Source: Pseudolactococcus hodotermopsidis
Lineage (GTDB): Bacteria > Bacillota > Bacilli > Lactobacillales > Streptococcaceae
Assembly: GCF_011170085.1 (NCBI RefSeq)
Contig: NZ_BLLI01000002.1
Coordinates: 24,267 to 88,266, forward strand
Direction of reading: 5' to 3'
DNA: 64,000 nt
In this document: positions 27,704 through 37,320 of the stretch, piece after piece
Position numbering within the stretch: position 1 is the stretch's first letter
How the letters are laid out: each line of letters begins with the position of its first letter
Translations under genes and position numbers: made by a program
The notes under the pieces: generated by a model
Database searches by the model: none
What the model saw: the letters and a program-made list of their open reading frames with translations, nothing else
Told to the model about the DNA's origin: nothing

Positions 27704-28846
27704 ATGATTAATTTTTCAATCAATAAAACCGCTTTTCTCAATAATTTGAGAATTACGAAACAAGCTATTTCCAGTAAAGTAGCTATTCCCACACTTTCTA
27801 AAATCAAAATTGACGTTTCAAACGAAGGCATTACTTTAACAGGTTCAAATGGTCAAATTTCTATCGAAAATTTTCTCTCTAAAAACGATGAAAATGCTGG
27901 GATGTTAATCACTGAATCTGGTAGCATTTTACTTGAAGCAAGCTTTTTTGAAAGTATCGTGACAAATTTGCCAGAAGTTTCCTTTGATTTCAAGGAAATT
28001 GAACAAAATCAAGTTGTTTTGACATCTGGTCAGTCAGAAATTACACTTAAAGGCTTAGATGTAGAAATGTACCCTCGTCTCCAAGAAATGCCGACTGAAA
28101 ATCCTTTGAAAATCAAAGCTGGCGTGCTTAAAGATATTTTTTCAGAAACTGCCTTTGCGGTATCTACACAAGAATCTCGTCCCATTTTAACAGGTTTGCA
28201 TTTGACCTTAACAGATAATAAAATACTTAAATCTGTTGCCACTGATTCACATCGCATGAGTCAACGCGTGATGACACTGGATAAACTTAGCGAAGATTTT
28301 GATTTGGTGTTGCCAAACAAGTCTGTTAGTAGCTTTAAATCAGTTTTCACAGATGATGACAACGAACTTGATATTTTCTTTTCAAGCAATCAGATTCTTT
28401 TCCGTAATGAGACGATTTCTTTCTATACACGTCTTGTTGAAGGAAATTATCCTGATACTAATCGTCTGATTCCCTCAGAAGCTGATTACACGCTTAATTT
28501 GACTTTTGACGTATCAAACCTCCGTCACACGATGGATCGCGCTAAATTGCTTTCTAATGCAACGACAAACGGTACAGTGAAATTAACCGTGACAGCTGAT
28601 AAAGTTATTGCAACTGTTAATTCACCAGAAGTTGGGTCTGTTCATGAAGAAATTACACCGCTTGCCCAAAATGGCGAGGACTTGATGATTTCCTTTAATC
28701 CCCAGTACTTGATTGATGCGCTCAAAGTTATCAAAGAACCAGAGGTTCGGATTCGCTTTATCTCAAGTGTTCGACCATTTACCTTGGTACCAACAAGCGA
28801 TACGCTTGATTTTGTGCAACTCATCACTCCAGTCCGTACCAACTAA
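27704..28846 (+). CDS. dnaN: DNA polymerase III beta subunit (sliding clamp)
   Basis: A 380-residue clamp made of three similar domains, with the usual N-terminus ([23 protein letters not shown]) and C-terminus ([21 protein letters not shown]). It tethers the replicative polymerase to DNA. It follows dnaA as in nearly all Firmicutes. Confidence 0.97.
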   Translation: MINFSINKTAFLNNLRITKQAISSKVAIPTLSKIKIDVSNEGITLTGSNGQISIENFLSKNDENAGMLITESGSILLEASFFESIVTNLPEVSFDFKEIEQNQVVLTSGQSEITLKGLDVEMYPRLQEMPTENPLKIKAGVLKDIFSETAFAVSTQESRPILTGLHLTLTDNKILKSVATDSHRMSQRVMTLDKLSEDFDLVLPNKSVSSFKSVFTDDDNELDIFFSSNQILFRNETISFYTRLVEGNYPDTNRLIPSEADYTLNLTFDVSNLRHTMDRAKLLSNATTNGTVKLTVTADKVIATVNSPEVGSVHEEITPLAQNGEDLMISFNPQYLIDALKVIKEPEVRIRFISSVRPFTLVPTSDTLDFVQLITPVRTN

Positions 28847-28854
28847 AAACATGA

Positions 28855-28880
28855 TATAATAGACCGAGAGGTCTATTTTT
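28855..28880 (+). terminator. dnaN terminator overlapping a TATAAT promoter element
   Basis: TAGACC (28860-28865), GAGA tetraloop, GGTCTA (28870-28875), five Ts. The same bases TATAAT (28855-28860) give a possible -10 for rexB, so the stem may work as an attenuator between dnaN and rexB, whose ATG is 4 nt further. Confidence 0.6.
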
Positions 28881-28883
28881 GAT

Positions 28884-31800
28884 ATGAAAATTATCCACAC
28901 TGATATTTATGGCGATTTAACTGCTTTTTTGGTCAATGAGGCGCGTGATTTAATGGCTAGCGCTAAAAAAATATTCTATATTGTGCCGTCATCCTTGTCT
29001 TTTGAGAAAGAAAAGGAGATTTTGACGCGTTTTAATGCTGGAAATGACGGCGCTTTGTTCGATTTAACGGTTACGCGACTCAAACAATTGCCTTGGTATT
29101 TTGATAAGGGACAAGAAAGTCAACTGATAAATTTATCGCCTGTTGGTCTTGCTATGTTGATGCGCTATACTTTGAAAAATCTGTCAGATGAGGCGATACC
29201 AACCTATCGTTTTATGCGTGATAAACAAGGTTTTATTGACCAATTGGTCACACTTTACACAGAATTAACGACTTCAAATCTGACGACAGATGATTTACTT
29301 TTGGCAAATGCGAGCCAGAAAAATCAAGAATTGAAAGTCATTTTTGATGCGTTTAATTATCAACTCGGTCATTTTTCAAATGACAATAAATTGCAACAGT
29401 TCATTGACAAAGTTATAAGCGATAAGTTGACACCTGCTTTACAAAACAATGTTTTGATTATTGATGGCTATTCACGTTTTTCGGCTGAAGAAATGACTTT
29501 GATTGATGCTTTATCAAGTCGCGTTTCAGATATTATTATTGGTGTTTATGCCTCTAAAAAGGCACTTTCAGCTACTTTTATTGAGGGAAATGTTTATCAG
29601 CAATCGGTTGAATTGATTTGGGAATTATCCCAAAAATATACTGTCAATCTAGTTGACAAGAGTGTCAACGAGGTTGACAATACCTTTACACAAGTGTCAA
29701 CGTTAATGGAAAAGGAATCTGATTTTACGATTTCGGATACAGATAACTTATTAAATCATTCAGGATTAGAAATTTGGCAAGTTATTAATCACAAGGAAGA
29801 AATTGAACATGTTGCTAAGCAAATTCGACAACTTCTTTATCAAGGTGTTCAGTATAAAGAAATATTAGTTTTGCTTGGTGATGTGACTGCTGACGCGATT
29901 CTCTTACCAGAAATTTTCAAAACTTATGAGATTCCTTTTTTCTATGCCCAAGAAAAAGCGATGAAAAATCATCCGCTGATTGTTTTAATAGAAACGTTAC
30001 TTGCAATCAAAAGTAATCGTTATCAGCTCAATGATGTGCTAAATTTACTTAAAACACAGCTTTACACTTCTAGCAACGTAAGTTTACAGGACGTTTACAA
30101 CTTTGAGTATTATTGTTTACAGCAAAATATCAGAGGACGTCATCAATTCAATCAACCATTTGATAAAAAAACGGCTGAAAAAGTAAGAGAAAATTTAGTT
30201 GGAAAAAGGTCTCCTTTACAAGTCTTTTTGGAATCTAAGAAACAAAAAGGGTCAGTTTGGTTAAAAAAATGCCAAACTTTTTTGGCAACTGGTGGTGTTA
30301 AAGAGGCGATTGAACGGCTTTATCGTAAAGCAGAAGAAACAGGTAATTTTGAGAAATCAGCTGAACATTTGGAAGTTTGGCAACTTTTGATGACTGTTTT
30401 AGAGGAATTTACGGCTGTTTTTGGTTTAGAAACATTATCTGTAACAGAATTTCTTGATATTATTGCGTCTGGTATTAAAAATGCGACTTACCGTTTAGTG
30501 CCGTCAAATGTTGATGTTGTGCAAGTGAAAGCTTATGATTTGGTTGAACCACGTGCGGCAAAATACGTTTTTGCGATTGGTTTAACGCAGTCAAATTTTC
30601 CTAAGAAAGCTCACAATCTCAGTCTATTATCTGACCAAGAACGTGCAACGATTAATGAAAAGTTACGCGAATCAGAAAACTTCAAATTTATTGATGAGCC
30701 AGCTTTTATTAACAATAAGAAAAATAGTTTCACAGCTTTACAGCTTTTCAATGCAGCAACTGAACAATTAATTTTGTCAACACCGCAGCTTTACAGTAAC
30801 GAGCAAAGTGATTTATCACAATATCTACAATTTCTGATTGATTGTGGTGTTAAACCACTTGTCAAGCAAGGTGTCAACTTAGTTGACACACTTTCACAGA
30901 TTGGTAATTACGCTGGTTTGTTGTCAAATTTTGGTGAAATTGAGCGTCAGTTATTGTCAGTATCTGATGACAAAAATAGCCCATTTTGGTCAAGTTTGTT
31001 TAGAATAATGCTGACAAATTCCGATTATCATCGTATTTTGTCAGCAGTTGAAACGGATAAATTACAAGAAAGATATTTGGATAAATCAATTATTTCAGCG
31101 CTTTATCCGTCAGATTTGAATGCCTCGGTGTCAAGTTTTGAAAACTTTTATAATTGTGAATATCAATATTTTTTAACGCATACCCTTCATGTTAGAGAGC
31201 TTGAAAAAATTGATTTAGATTCTCGAATTTCTGGTTCTTATTTTCATGAAGTTTTTGAAAAAGTGATGCGTGATCATGAGACAACTCTTGATAATTTTGA
31301 TTTCAAGTTGACACAAAGTTTACAGGAAGTTGACAGTAAATACGAGCCTTTTTTCAAACGTGATGCGACAAGTCGTTATACGCATTCGAGATTACAGGAG
31401 ATTGTTAAGCAGACAGCGACTGTTTTAAAACAAACGTTAGGTAATTCGGGAATCAATTCTTTGGCATTTGAGCAAGGTTTTGGATTTGATAAGTCGGGAC
31501 TTGAAACCTATCAAGTTGCCTTAAAAGACAATAAAATGCTCAAACTTCGTGGGCTAATTGATCGTGTTGATCAGATTTTTGGGACACTTGGTGCTGTTGA
31601 TTACAAATCTGGCGACAAGAAATTTGATTTGCAATCGGCATATGATGGGACGAGTTTGCAATTTTTGACTTATCTTGATATTTTACAGAAAAATACAGGA
31701 AAATTTGACCAATCACAAACGATTTGGGGGGCTTTGTATTTACATCTTCAAAATCCAACGATTGCCCTCAAATCGCTTAAAACAGTTGCTGATATTTCTG

Positions 31801-32198
31801 AAGAATTGAAAAAATCAATGAAATACACAGGTTTTTTCAATGCTGATTTGGCAACTGAAATGAAAGATAACTTTGATGATATTTTCAATCTTGGTCAATT
31901 CAAAAAAGACGGTTTGCCTTATCAAAACAATCAAAATTTTTATAGTGAAACAGAAATTTCAGCTATGATTGCTAGAAATGAGGCCTTGTATCAAAAAGCA
32001 GGTAAAAAATTATTAGACGGAAAAATTGAGATTAATCCAATCATTGTCAAACATCATGTCAAAGGCTGTCAGTTCTGCCATTTCAAGTCTATTTGTGGGT
32101 TTGAATCAGACTTACATATGAGCTTTGGACGGAAAATTAAACAGAAATCAAGGGATGAAATCAAAGCGATTATTGTGGGAGGTAAGGAAAATGCGTGA
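28884..32198 (+). CDS. rexB: ATP-dependent nuclease subunit B (RexB/AddB)
   Basis: A 1104-residue subunit of the RexAB helicase-nuclease that processes double-strand ends for recombination. It has the AddB pattern: a helicase-like N-terminal part without a good Walker A (YIVPSSLSFEKEKEIL), the C-terminal nuclease motif GAVDYKSGDKKF (near 910), and the iron-sulphur cysteines, one at NCEYQYFLTH (about 755) and the others in GCQFCHFKSICGF near 1070. It overlaps rexA by 8 bp. Confidence 0.93.
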   Translation: MKIIHTDIYGDLTAFLVNEARDLMASAKKIFYIVPSSLSFEKEKEILTRFNAGNDGALFDLTVTRLKQLPWYFDKGQESQLINLSPVGLAMLMRYTLKNLSDEAIPTYRFMRDKQGFIDQLVTLYTELTTSNLTTDDLLLANASQKNQELKVIFDAFNYQLGHFSNDNKLQQFIDKVISDKLTPALQNNVLIIDGYSRFSAEEMTLIDALSSRVSDIIIGVYASKKALSATFIEGNVYQQSVELIWELSQKYTVNLVDKSVNEVDNTFTQVSTLMEKESDFTISDTDNLLNHSGLEIWQVINHKEEIEHVAKQIRQLLYQGVQYKEILVLLGDVTADAILLPEIFKTYEIPFFYAQEKAMKNHPLIVLIETLLAIKSNRYQLNDVLNLLKTQLYTSSNVSLQDVYNFEYYCLQQNIRGRHQFNQPFDKKTAEKVRENLVGKRSPLQVFLESKKQKGSVWLKKCQTFLATGGVKEAIERLYRKAEETGNFEKSAEHLEVWQLLMTVLEEFTAVFGLETLSVTEFLDIIASGIKNATYRLVPSNVDVVQVKAYDLVEPRAAKYVFAIGLTQSNFPKKAHNLSLLSDQERATINEKLRESENFKFIDEPAFINNKKNSFTALQLFNAATEQLILSTPQLYSNEQSDLSQYLQFLIDCGVKPLVKQGVNLVDTLSQIGNYAGLLSNFGEIERQLLSVSDDKNSPFWSSLFRIMLTNSDYHRILSAVETDKLQERYLDKSIISALYPSDLNASVSSFENFYNCEYQYFLTHTLHVRELEKIDLDSRISGSYFHEVFEKVMRDHETTLDNFDFKLTQSLQEVDSKYEPFFKRDATSRYTHSRLQEIVKQTATVLKQTLGNSGINSLAFEQGFGFDKSGLETYQVALKDNKMLKLRGLIDRVDQIFGTLGAVDYKSGDKKFDLQSAYDGTSLQFLTYLDILQKNTGKFDQSQTIWGALYLHLQNPTIALKSLKTVADISEELKKSMKYTGFFNADLATEMKDNFDDIFNLGQFKKDGLPYQNNQNFYSETEISAMIARNEALYQKAGKKLLDGKIEINPIIVKHHVKGCQFCHFKSICGFESDLHMSFGRKIKQKSRDEIKAIIVGGKENA

Positions 32199-35100
32199 TT
32201 TAAGCAATCAAGAAATTCTAGCTTTACAAAACGCAGAGATTGGCAAAGCTCAGCCAAAAACACCAGAACAGATTGAGGCGATTTATCGGACAGGAATCAA
32301 TCTTCTCGTTTCTGCCTCTGCTGGTTCGGGCAAAACATTTGTGATGACTGAACGCATTATCTATCTGATTTTGAATGGCGTGTCAGTCAAAAATCTCTTT
32401 ATCTCAACTTTTACCACTAAAGCGGCGGCTGAGTTGAAAATGCGTTTGGATAAGAAAATTCGTGAAACACGTCTGACAACAAATGATTTTGAACAAAAAA
32501 AGAGGTTGACAACTGCTTTACAAGACTTGTCAACTGCTGATATTGGCACTATGGATAGCTTTACACTGAAATTTCTCAAAGAAAATTTTTATCTTAAAAA
32601 TTTAGATCCGACTTTTCGACTTTTGGTGGATAAGACTGAGCAGGATGTGATTAAGCGAGAAATTTTCGAGCAGTTGGTTGACGATTATCTGTCTGAAAAA
32701 GGAAGTATTAGCCAAGAACGCTTTATTAAGGTGATGAATAATTTTTCAACAGACCGTAAAATTGACAATTTTTATCGTGTTCTTGATAAAATTAACACTT
32801 TTGCTGTTAGTTTGGAAAATCCTCTTGACTGGTTAGAAAATGACTTTCTCAAAGGCTTTTCAAATTATCAAACCTATGCTGATTTACCAGATAGGTTTAC
32901 AGCTGGTTTACAGGAAAGTTTACACATAGTTTACAGAGCACTTCAAGAAAATCTTGCGTCTGGTTTGATTACAGGTAAAGCAAAGATAGAAAATACCGAG
33001 AATTTTTTAGGTAATTATGAGTTTTTGATTGATTGTTTGACAGCTAAAAATTTTCAAAAATTTATCAAACTTTACAAAGAGATGAAATTTCAGTTTGTGC
33101 CAAATGCCAATAATAAAGAAAATCGTGACGAGGTACTCGAATCACAAAAAGAAACGCTAAAAGAGCTTATCTCTGTCAATAAAAACAGGTTGGATGAATT
33201 TGTTGATAGCATTAAGCATCAAGAAATCATTGAAAAATATCATACAGCAGCAAAAGCGTTGACAGCAGATTTACAGCTTGTTGCCAAAGAGTTTTATCGG
33301 CGTTATCATGCGTATAAACTTAAAAATGCGAGTTTGGAATATGCTGATGTCACGCATCTAACAATCGAAATTTTACAGGAAAATGAGGTTTTACGCAAGG
33401 TTTATCAAACCCAGTATTTTGAGGTCATGGTTGACGAATATCAAGATACCAACCAGTTGCAAGAGGCTATGCTTAAACTTTTGTCAAATGGTCACAATCG
33501 TTTCATGGTGGGTGATGTCAAGCAGTCAATTTATGGTTTTCGTTTGGCAGATCCGTCGCTTTTCATGGCAAAATATAAGGCTTATCAATGCGAAAATGCT
33601 GATGGCAAACTCATCAGATTAAAGGAGAATTTTCGTTCCAAACCTGAGGTCATCAACTTTACCAATAACGTTTTCAAATATCTTATGGATGAAAATATCG
33701 GTGAAATGACCTATGGTAAACCAGAAGAACTCGTTGTAGGCAATCAAAAACTTGCTGAAGAAAAGGAGGCAAATGACTTAACTGCAGAACTTTTGATTTA
33801 CAAAGATGAGAAAACTCCTACATCAGAAGATGAGGAGATGCTCTCTTTAGATGAATTGGTCATGACAGCGCAAGCTATCCAGCAACTTGTTGCCCGAGGT
33901 GTCAATTATGAAGAGATTGTCATTCTTGTTAGAAGTAAGACAAATAACGCTGAAATTGAGCGCGTTTTGCAGTCTTTTGACATCCCAATCGTTCTTGACG
34001 AAGGCAAGATGAACTATCTAAAAGCTATGGAAGTCCTTGTCATGCTTGATGTTTTGCGCGCCATTGATAACCCGCTTTTCGATATTTCTTTTGTCGCTTT
34101 GCTCAACTCCCCTTTATTTGATTTTACGGAAAATGATTTAGCGATTCTTGCTTTGCAAGGGTCGACAGATCAAACTTTTTATGACAAATATCGTCGTGCT
34201 TTACAGGGAAAAGGTCTAAAATCTGATTTGGTTGACAGTTCTCTAACCGCTAAATTAAAGGGTTTTGATGCCTATTTTCAAAAATGGTGTCAACTTGCGT
34301 GTCAAGATAGTTTACACAGTCTCATTTGGCAGATTTACCGTGACACGCATTATTATGACTATGTTGGTGGCATGAAAAATGGTCAGCTCCGTCAAGCTAA
34401 TTTGCAAGCCTTGGCAGAACGTGCGGCGTCTTACGAATCGTCAGGTTATAAAGGACTTTTTCAATTTATCAAGATGATTGACAGTTTTTTGTCTACTAAA
34501 AATGATTTGGTAGCTGTTAATATTGCGCTGCCATCAAATGCGGTGCGGGTAATGACGATTCACAAGTCCAAAGGTCTCGAATTTCCTTACGTGTTCATGT
34601 TAAATTTTAGCAAAAAATTTAACACCAAAGATTTGACCAATGAGTTGATTTTATCTCGGAAAAATGGTGCAGGGATTCAATTTACAACAGATTTCAAACA
34701 AGAAATCGAGACTGAATTTCCCTACGCGCTTGTCAAAATGACAACTTTGCCACATCTTGCAAACGCTCTGGAAAAGGAATATCAAGGACTTGCTGAAGAA
34801 ATGCGCATGCTTTATGTTGCTCTAACACGTGCTGTCAAGAAGATTTATATGGTTGGTAAAGTCAATGCGACCCAAATAGACGATGACGGGCAATTTAAGA
34901 CGTATCAAAATGCCACTTTTAATGAAAACGACAGACTTGATGAGACAATCAGAAAGTCAAGTCAAGGCTATCAGAATTGGCTTTTAGGCATTTATCATGC
35001 CATGACGGATAAAACTGAGATGAAAATGACCCTTAAGCTCATTTCTAATGAAGAATTGGCTGATATGACCCCGTCAAATCTGAAAACAGACAAAATATTT

Positions 35101-35847
35101 GAAGAATTGTTAGCAGACTCACAAAAAATTGACGGCGCTATGGAGACGATTGAAGAAGTCAAATTAGCTAAAAAGATGTTGGATGAAGTAGAAATTCTCA
35201 ATGAAAAATATGCTGCGGGTATCCAGTTACCAACGATTCAAACGCCAAGTCAAATCAAAAAACGCTATGAACATTTGATGTCAGAAAATGATGTCGTGGT
35301 CAGTAGTCATCAAAAATATAGCCAGTTTGAATTTCTGAAAACAGACAAAAAAGTTTCGCCAACAGAACTTGGTTCGGCGGTGCATGAGCTAATGCAGAAT
35401 TTAGATTTTTCAAATGTTTCACGTGAAACATTACGGCAAACCGTTTCAAAACTTTCGCTCAGAGAGGAAGTTAAGTCAAAGATTGATTTGGCTAAAGTTT
35501 TAACTTTATTTGAGACAGATTTTGGTCAATTGATGATTAAAAATGCGGCTCATATTAAACGTGAGGCACCATTTTCAATGCTGAAAACAGATGAAAAATC
35601 AAAAGAACAGTACGTGATTCGCGGGATTATCGACGGTTTTATCAAACTTGATGATAAAATTCTCTTGTTTGATTACAAAACAGATCATTTCATGAGTCCA
35701 GACGCTATTTCACAGATAAAAACGCGCTATCAGATGCAGATGAATTTGTACGCCGAGAGCTTAAGCATGGCATTTAAGCTGACTAATATCGAAAAATATC
35801 TGATTTTACTGGGCGGTCCGGACAAAGTTTATATTGAGCGTATTTAA
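32191..35847 (+). CDS. rexA: ATP-dependent helicase/nuclease subunit A (RexA/AddA)
   Basis: A UvrD-type helicase of 1218 residues. The start at 32191 is taken because GGAGG and AAGG lie just before it and the in-frame ATG at 32125 is deep inside rexB. Walker A is SASAGSGKTFVMTERI, Walker B VMVDEYQDTNQLQ, motif VI MRMLYVALTRAVKKIYMVG. The RecB-type nuclease follows with GSAVHELMQNLDF and LLFDYKTDHF. A perfect parS site is embedded at 35415-35430 and read through as NVSRET. Confidence 0.95.
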   Translation: MRDLSNQEILALQNAEIGKAQPKTPEQIEAIYRTGINLLVSASAGSGKTFVMTERIIYLILNGVSVKNLFISTFTTKAAAELKMRLDKKIRETRLTTNDFEQKKRLTTALQDLSTADIGTMDSFTLKFLKENFYLKNLDPTFRLLVDKTEQDVIKREIFEQLVDDYLSEKGSISQERFIKVMNNFSTDRKIDNFYRVLDKINTFAVSLENPLDWLENDFLKGFSNYQTYADLPDRFTAGLQESLHIVYRALQENLASGLITGKAKIENTENFLGNYEFLIDCLTAKNFQKFIKLYKEMKFQFVPNANNKENRDEVLESQKETLKELISVNKNRLDEFVDSIKHQEIIEKYHTAAKALTADLQLVAKEFYRRYHAYKLKNASLEYADVTHLTIEILQENEVLRKVYQTQYFEVMVDEYQDTNQLQEAMLKLLSNGHNRFMVGDVKQSIYGFRLADPSLFMAKYKAYQCENADGKLIRLKENFRSKPEVINFTNNVFKYLMDENIGEMTYGKPEELVVGNQKLAEEKEANDLTAELLIYKDEKTPTSEDEEMLSLDELVMTAQAIQQLVARGVNYEEIVILVRSKTNNAEIERVLQSFDIPIVLDEGKMNYLKAMEVLVMLDVLRAIDNPLFDISFVALLNSPLFDFTENDLAILALQGSTDQTFYDKYRRALQGKGLKSDLVDSSLTAKLKGFDAYFQKWCQLACQDSLHSLIWQIYRDTHYYDYVGGMKNGQLRQANLQALAERAASYESSGYKGLFQFIKMIDSFLSTKNDLVAVNIALPSNAVRVMTIHKSKGLEFPYVFMLNFSKKFNTKDLTNELILSRKNGAGIQFTTDFKQEIETEFPYALVKMTTLPHLANALEKEYQGLAEEMRMLYVALTRAVKKIYMVGKVNATQIDDDGQFKTYQNATFNENDRLDETIRKSSQGYQNWLLGIYHAMTDKTEMKMTLKLISNEELADMTPSNLKTDKIFEELLADSQKIDGAMETIEEVKLAKKMLDEVEILNEKYAAGIQLPTIQTPSQIKKRYEHLMSENDVVVSSHQKYSQFEFLKTDKKVSPTELGSAVHELMQNLDFSNVSRETLRQTVSKLSLREEVKSKIDLAKVLTLFETDFGQLMIKNAAHIKREAPFSMLKTDEKSKEQYVIRGIIDGFIKLDDKILLFDYKTDHFMSPDAISQIKTRYQMQMNLYAESLSMAFKLTNIEKYLILLGGPDKVYIERI
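35415..35430. other. Perfect parS site inside rexA
   Basis: TGTTTCACGTGAAACA, a complete 16-bp palindrome identical to the streptococcal/lactococcal parS. It lies about 9 kb from oriC on the other side from the copy at 1621-1636. Confidence 0.88.
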
Positions 35848-35870
35848 AAAAAGAGCTACGGCTCTTTTTT
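35847..35870. terminator. Bidirectional terminator of rexA and the flippase gene
   Basis: AAAAAAGAGC, loop TACG, GCTCTTTTTT: a perfect 10-bp stem with A and T tails between converging genes. Confidence 0.8.
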
Positions 35871-35871
35871 A

Positions 35872-37320
35872 CTATCCGAGAATTTCCTTTATCTTCATCT
35901 TAAAGATACTGAAAAATGTGGTACAGCCTGCCAAAGTCAAAAGAAAAATCTTAAAGAGTTGTGTGATGCGACCGCTAAAAATCAAAAAATGATTGCCGAT
36001 TAAAACGACAACAGCCATTGTCAAAATTGCCAACCAAAACCTTAAATTTAGCAACTGTTTAGGAAATTTTTTACGATAAATCAGATAACAACTCAAGATT
36101 AAAATCAAGCTAATTAAATTAGAAATTGAGGCACCAATAAGTCTGAAATTTAAAGATAAAGGATAGACAAGTACTAATTTAGCAAGTAAACCAAATAATA
36201 AAATAACGAAAGAAGTTTTATTTTTACCAGCTAAAAATAAATCATGATGTTCAAGTTGAATCATCGAAATCACAGGAATTTGTAAAACGAAAATCTGCAA
36301 ACTAAGAGATTCGGCATGACTTTTAAAAAGCACATCATTCATCTCAGGCAGTAAAATCACAAGTCCAACCGTCAAAGCAATCGACAAGTAAGTGACGAAA
36401 TCAGTAATTTTGTCAGAAATTTGCCCCTCTTTTGTCACTTTCGGCAAGCTATCTGTCAAAATAGACGTTGTGACAACTAAACCAAGTTGTAAAAATGGTT
36501 GTCCGCGGTCATAAATTCCTTTGAGAATTTCCGCTTGAGTAGAGATAATCCCCGAGTGTGTCAAAGCATTTTTAACGACAAAAACATCAATCATCTGTAA
36601 AATAAGCATGTAAACCATAAAAAAGGTAAACACGACTGAAGAAAAGCCAAATTTTTGAATGATACTAACTTTGCCTCGCCAATCTGTCAAGCCTGTAAAT
36701 AAACCCTTGAAACGAAAGTGACTAGAAAAAATCAATTCAATCAACGCTACTATGCCACCGATAAAAGAACCTAACATGGCTAAAAATGAAATTGTGTAAA
36801 CGTTAGTTGACAACTTTGTAAACGTCAAAGCAGCACAGATGATTAACAGAACACGCGTAAATTGTTCTATGATCTGTGAAATAGCTGTCCTTGTCATATC
36901 GCTTTTTGCTTGAGCAATCCCGCGATATAGGGATAAAAATGGCACTAATAGTAAAGGTAAACTTGCCGCAAGTAAAGGAAGAGCTAATCTTTCTTCGCCC
37001 ATTAATTTCGCCAATGGTTGACACAAGATTGACAGGATAAGAAAACTCAGAATACTTAAAATGAGAGAAGTCTGAAAAAAAAGTCGAATGTCTTCCTGCG
37101 GTTTATCAGACGAATGAATCAAACTTGATAAGAAATTAGGCAAAGCGACAAGTGACAAAGTTGTGATAATTGAGTAAAAAGGGTAAACTTGCTGAAAAGC
37201 ATAGAAACCTTGGTCACCCACTAGATTTTGATAAGGAAAGCGATAAAGTGCTGCTAGAATTTTTGACAAAAACCCTGCCAATGTCAAAATTCCCGCCCCT
37301 TTAATCAGATTTATTTTCAT
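35872..37320 (-). CDS. MATE/MOP-superfamily lipid or polysaccharide flippase
   Basis: About 482 residues with some 12-14 membrane segments and the SpoVB/YabM-type start (INLIKGAGILTLAGFLSKILAALYRFPYQNLVG). The family flips lipid-linked wall or capsule precursors. The start at 37320 fits the family alignment; the in-frame ATG at 37341 is an alternative. Both lie inside the 3' end of mfd (overlap about 20-40 bp), which points to coupled expression with mfd. Confidence 0.82.
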   Translation of the reverse strand: MKINLIKGAGILTLAGFLSKILAALYRFPYQNLVGDQGFYAFQQVYPFYSIITTLSLVALPNFLSSLIHSSDKPQEDIRLFFQTSLILSILSFLILSILCQPLAKLMGEERLALPLLAASLPLLLVPFLSLYRGIAQAKSDMTRTAISQIIEQFTRVLLIICAALTFTKLSTNVYTISFLAMLGSFIGGIVALIELIFSSHFRFKGLFTGLTDWRGKVSIIQKFGFSSVVFTFFMVYMLILQMIDVFVVKNALTHSGIISTQAEILKGIYDRGQPFLQLGLVVTTSILTDSLPKVTKEGQISDKITDFVTYLSIALTVGLVILLPEMNDVLFKSHAESLSLQIFVLQIPVISMIQLEHHDLFLAGKNKTSFVILLFGLLAKLVLVYPLSLNFRLIGASISNLISLILILSCYLIYRKKFPKQLLNLRFWLAILTMAVVVLIGNHFLIFSGRITQLFKIFLLTLAGCTTFFSIFKMKIKEILG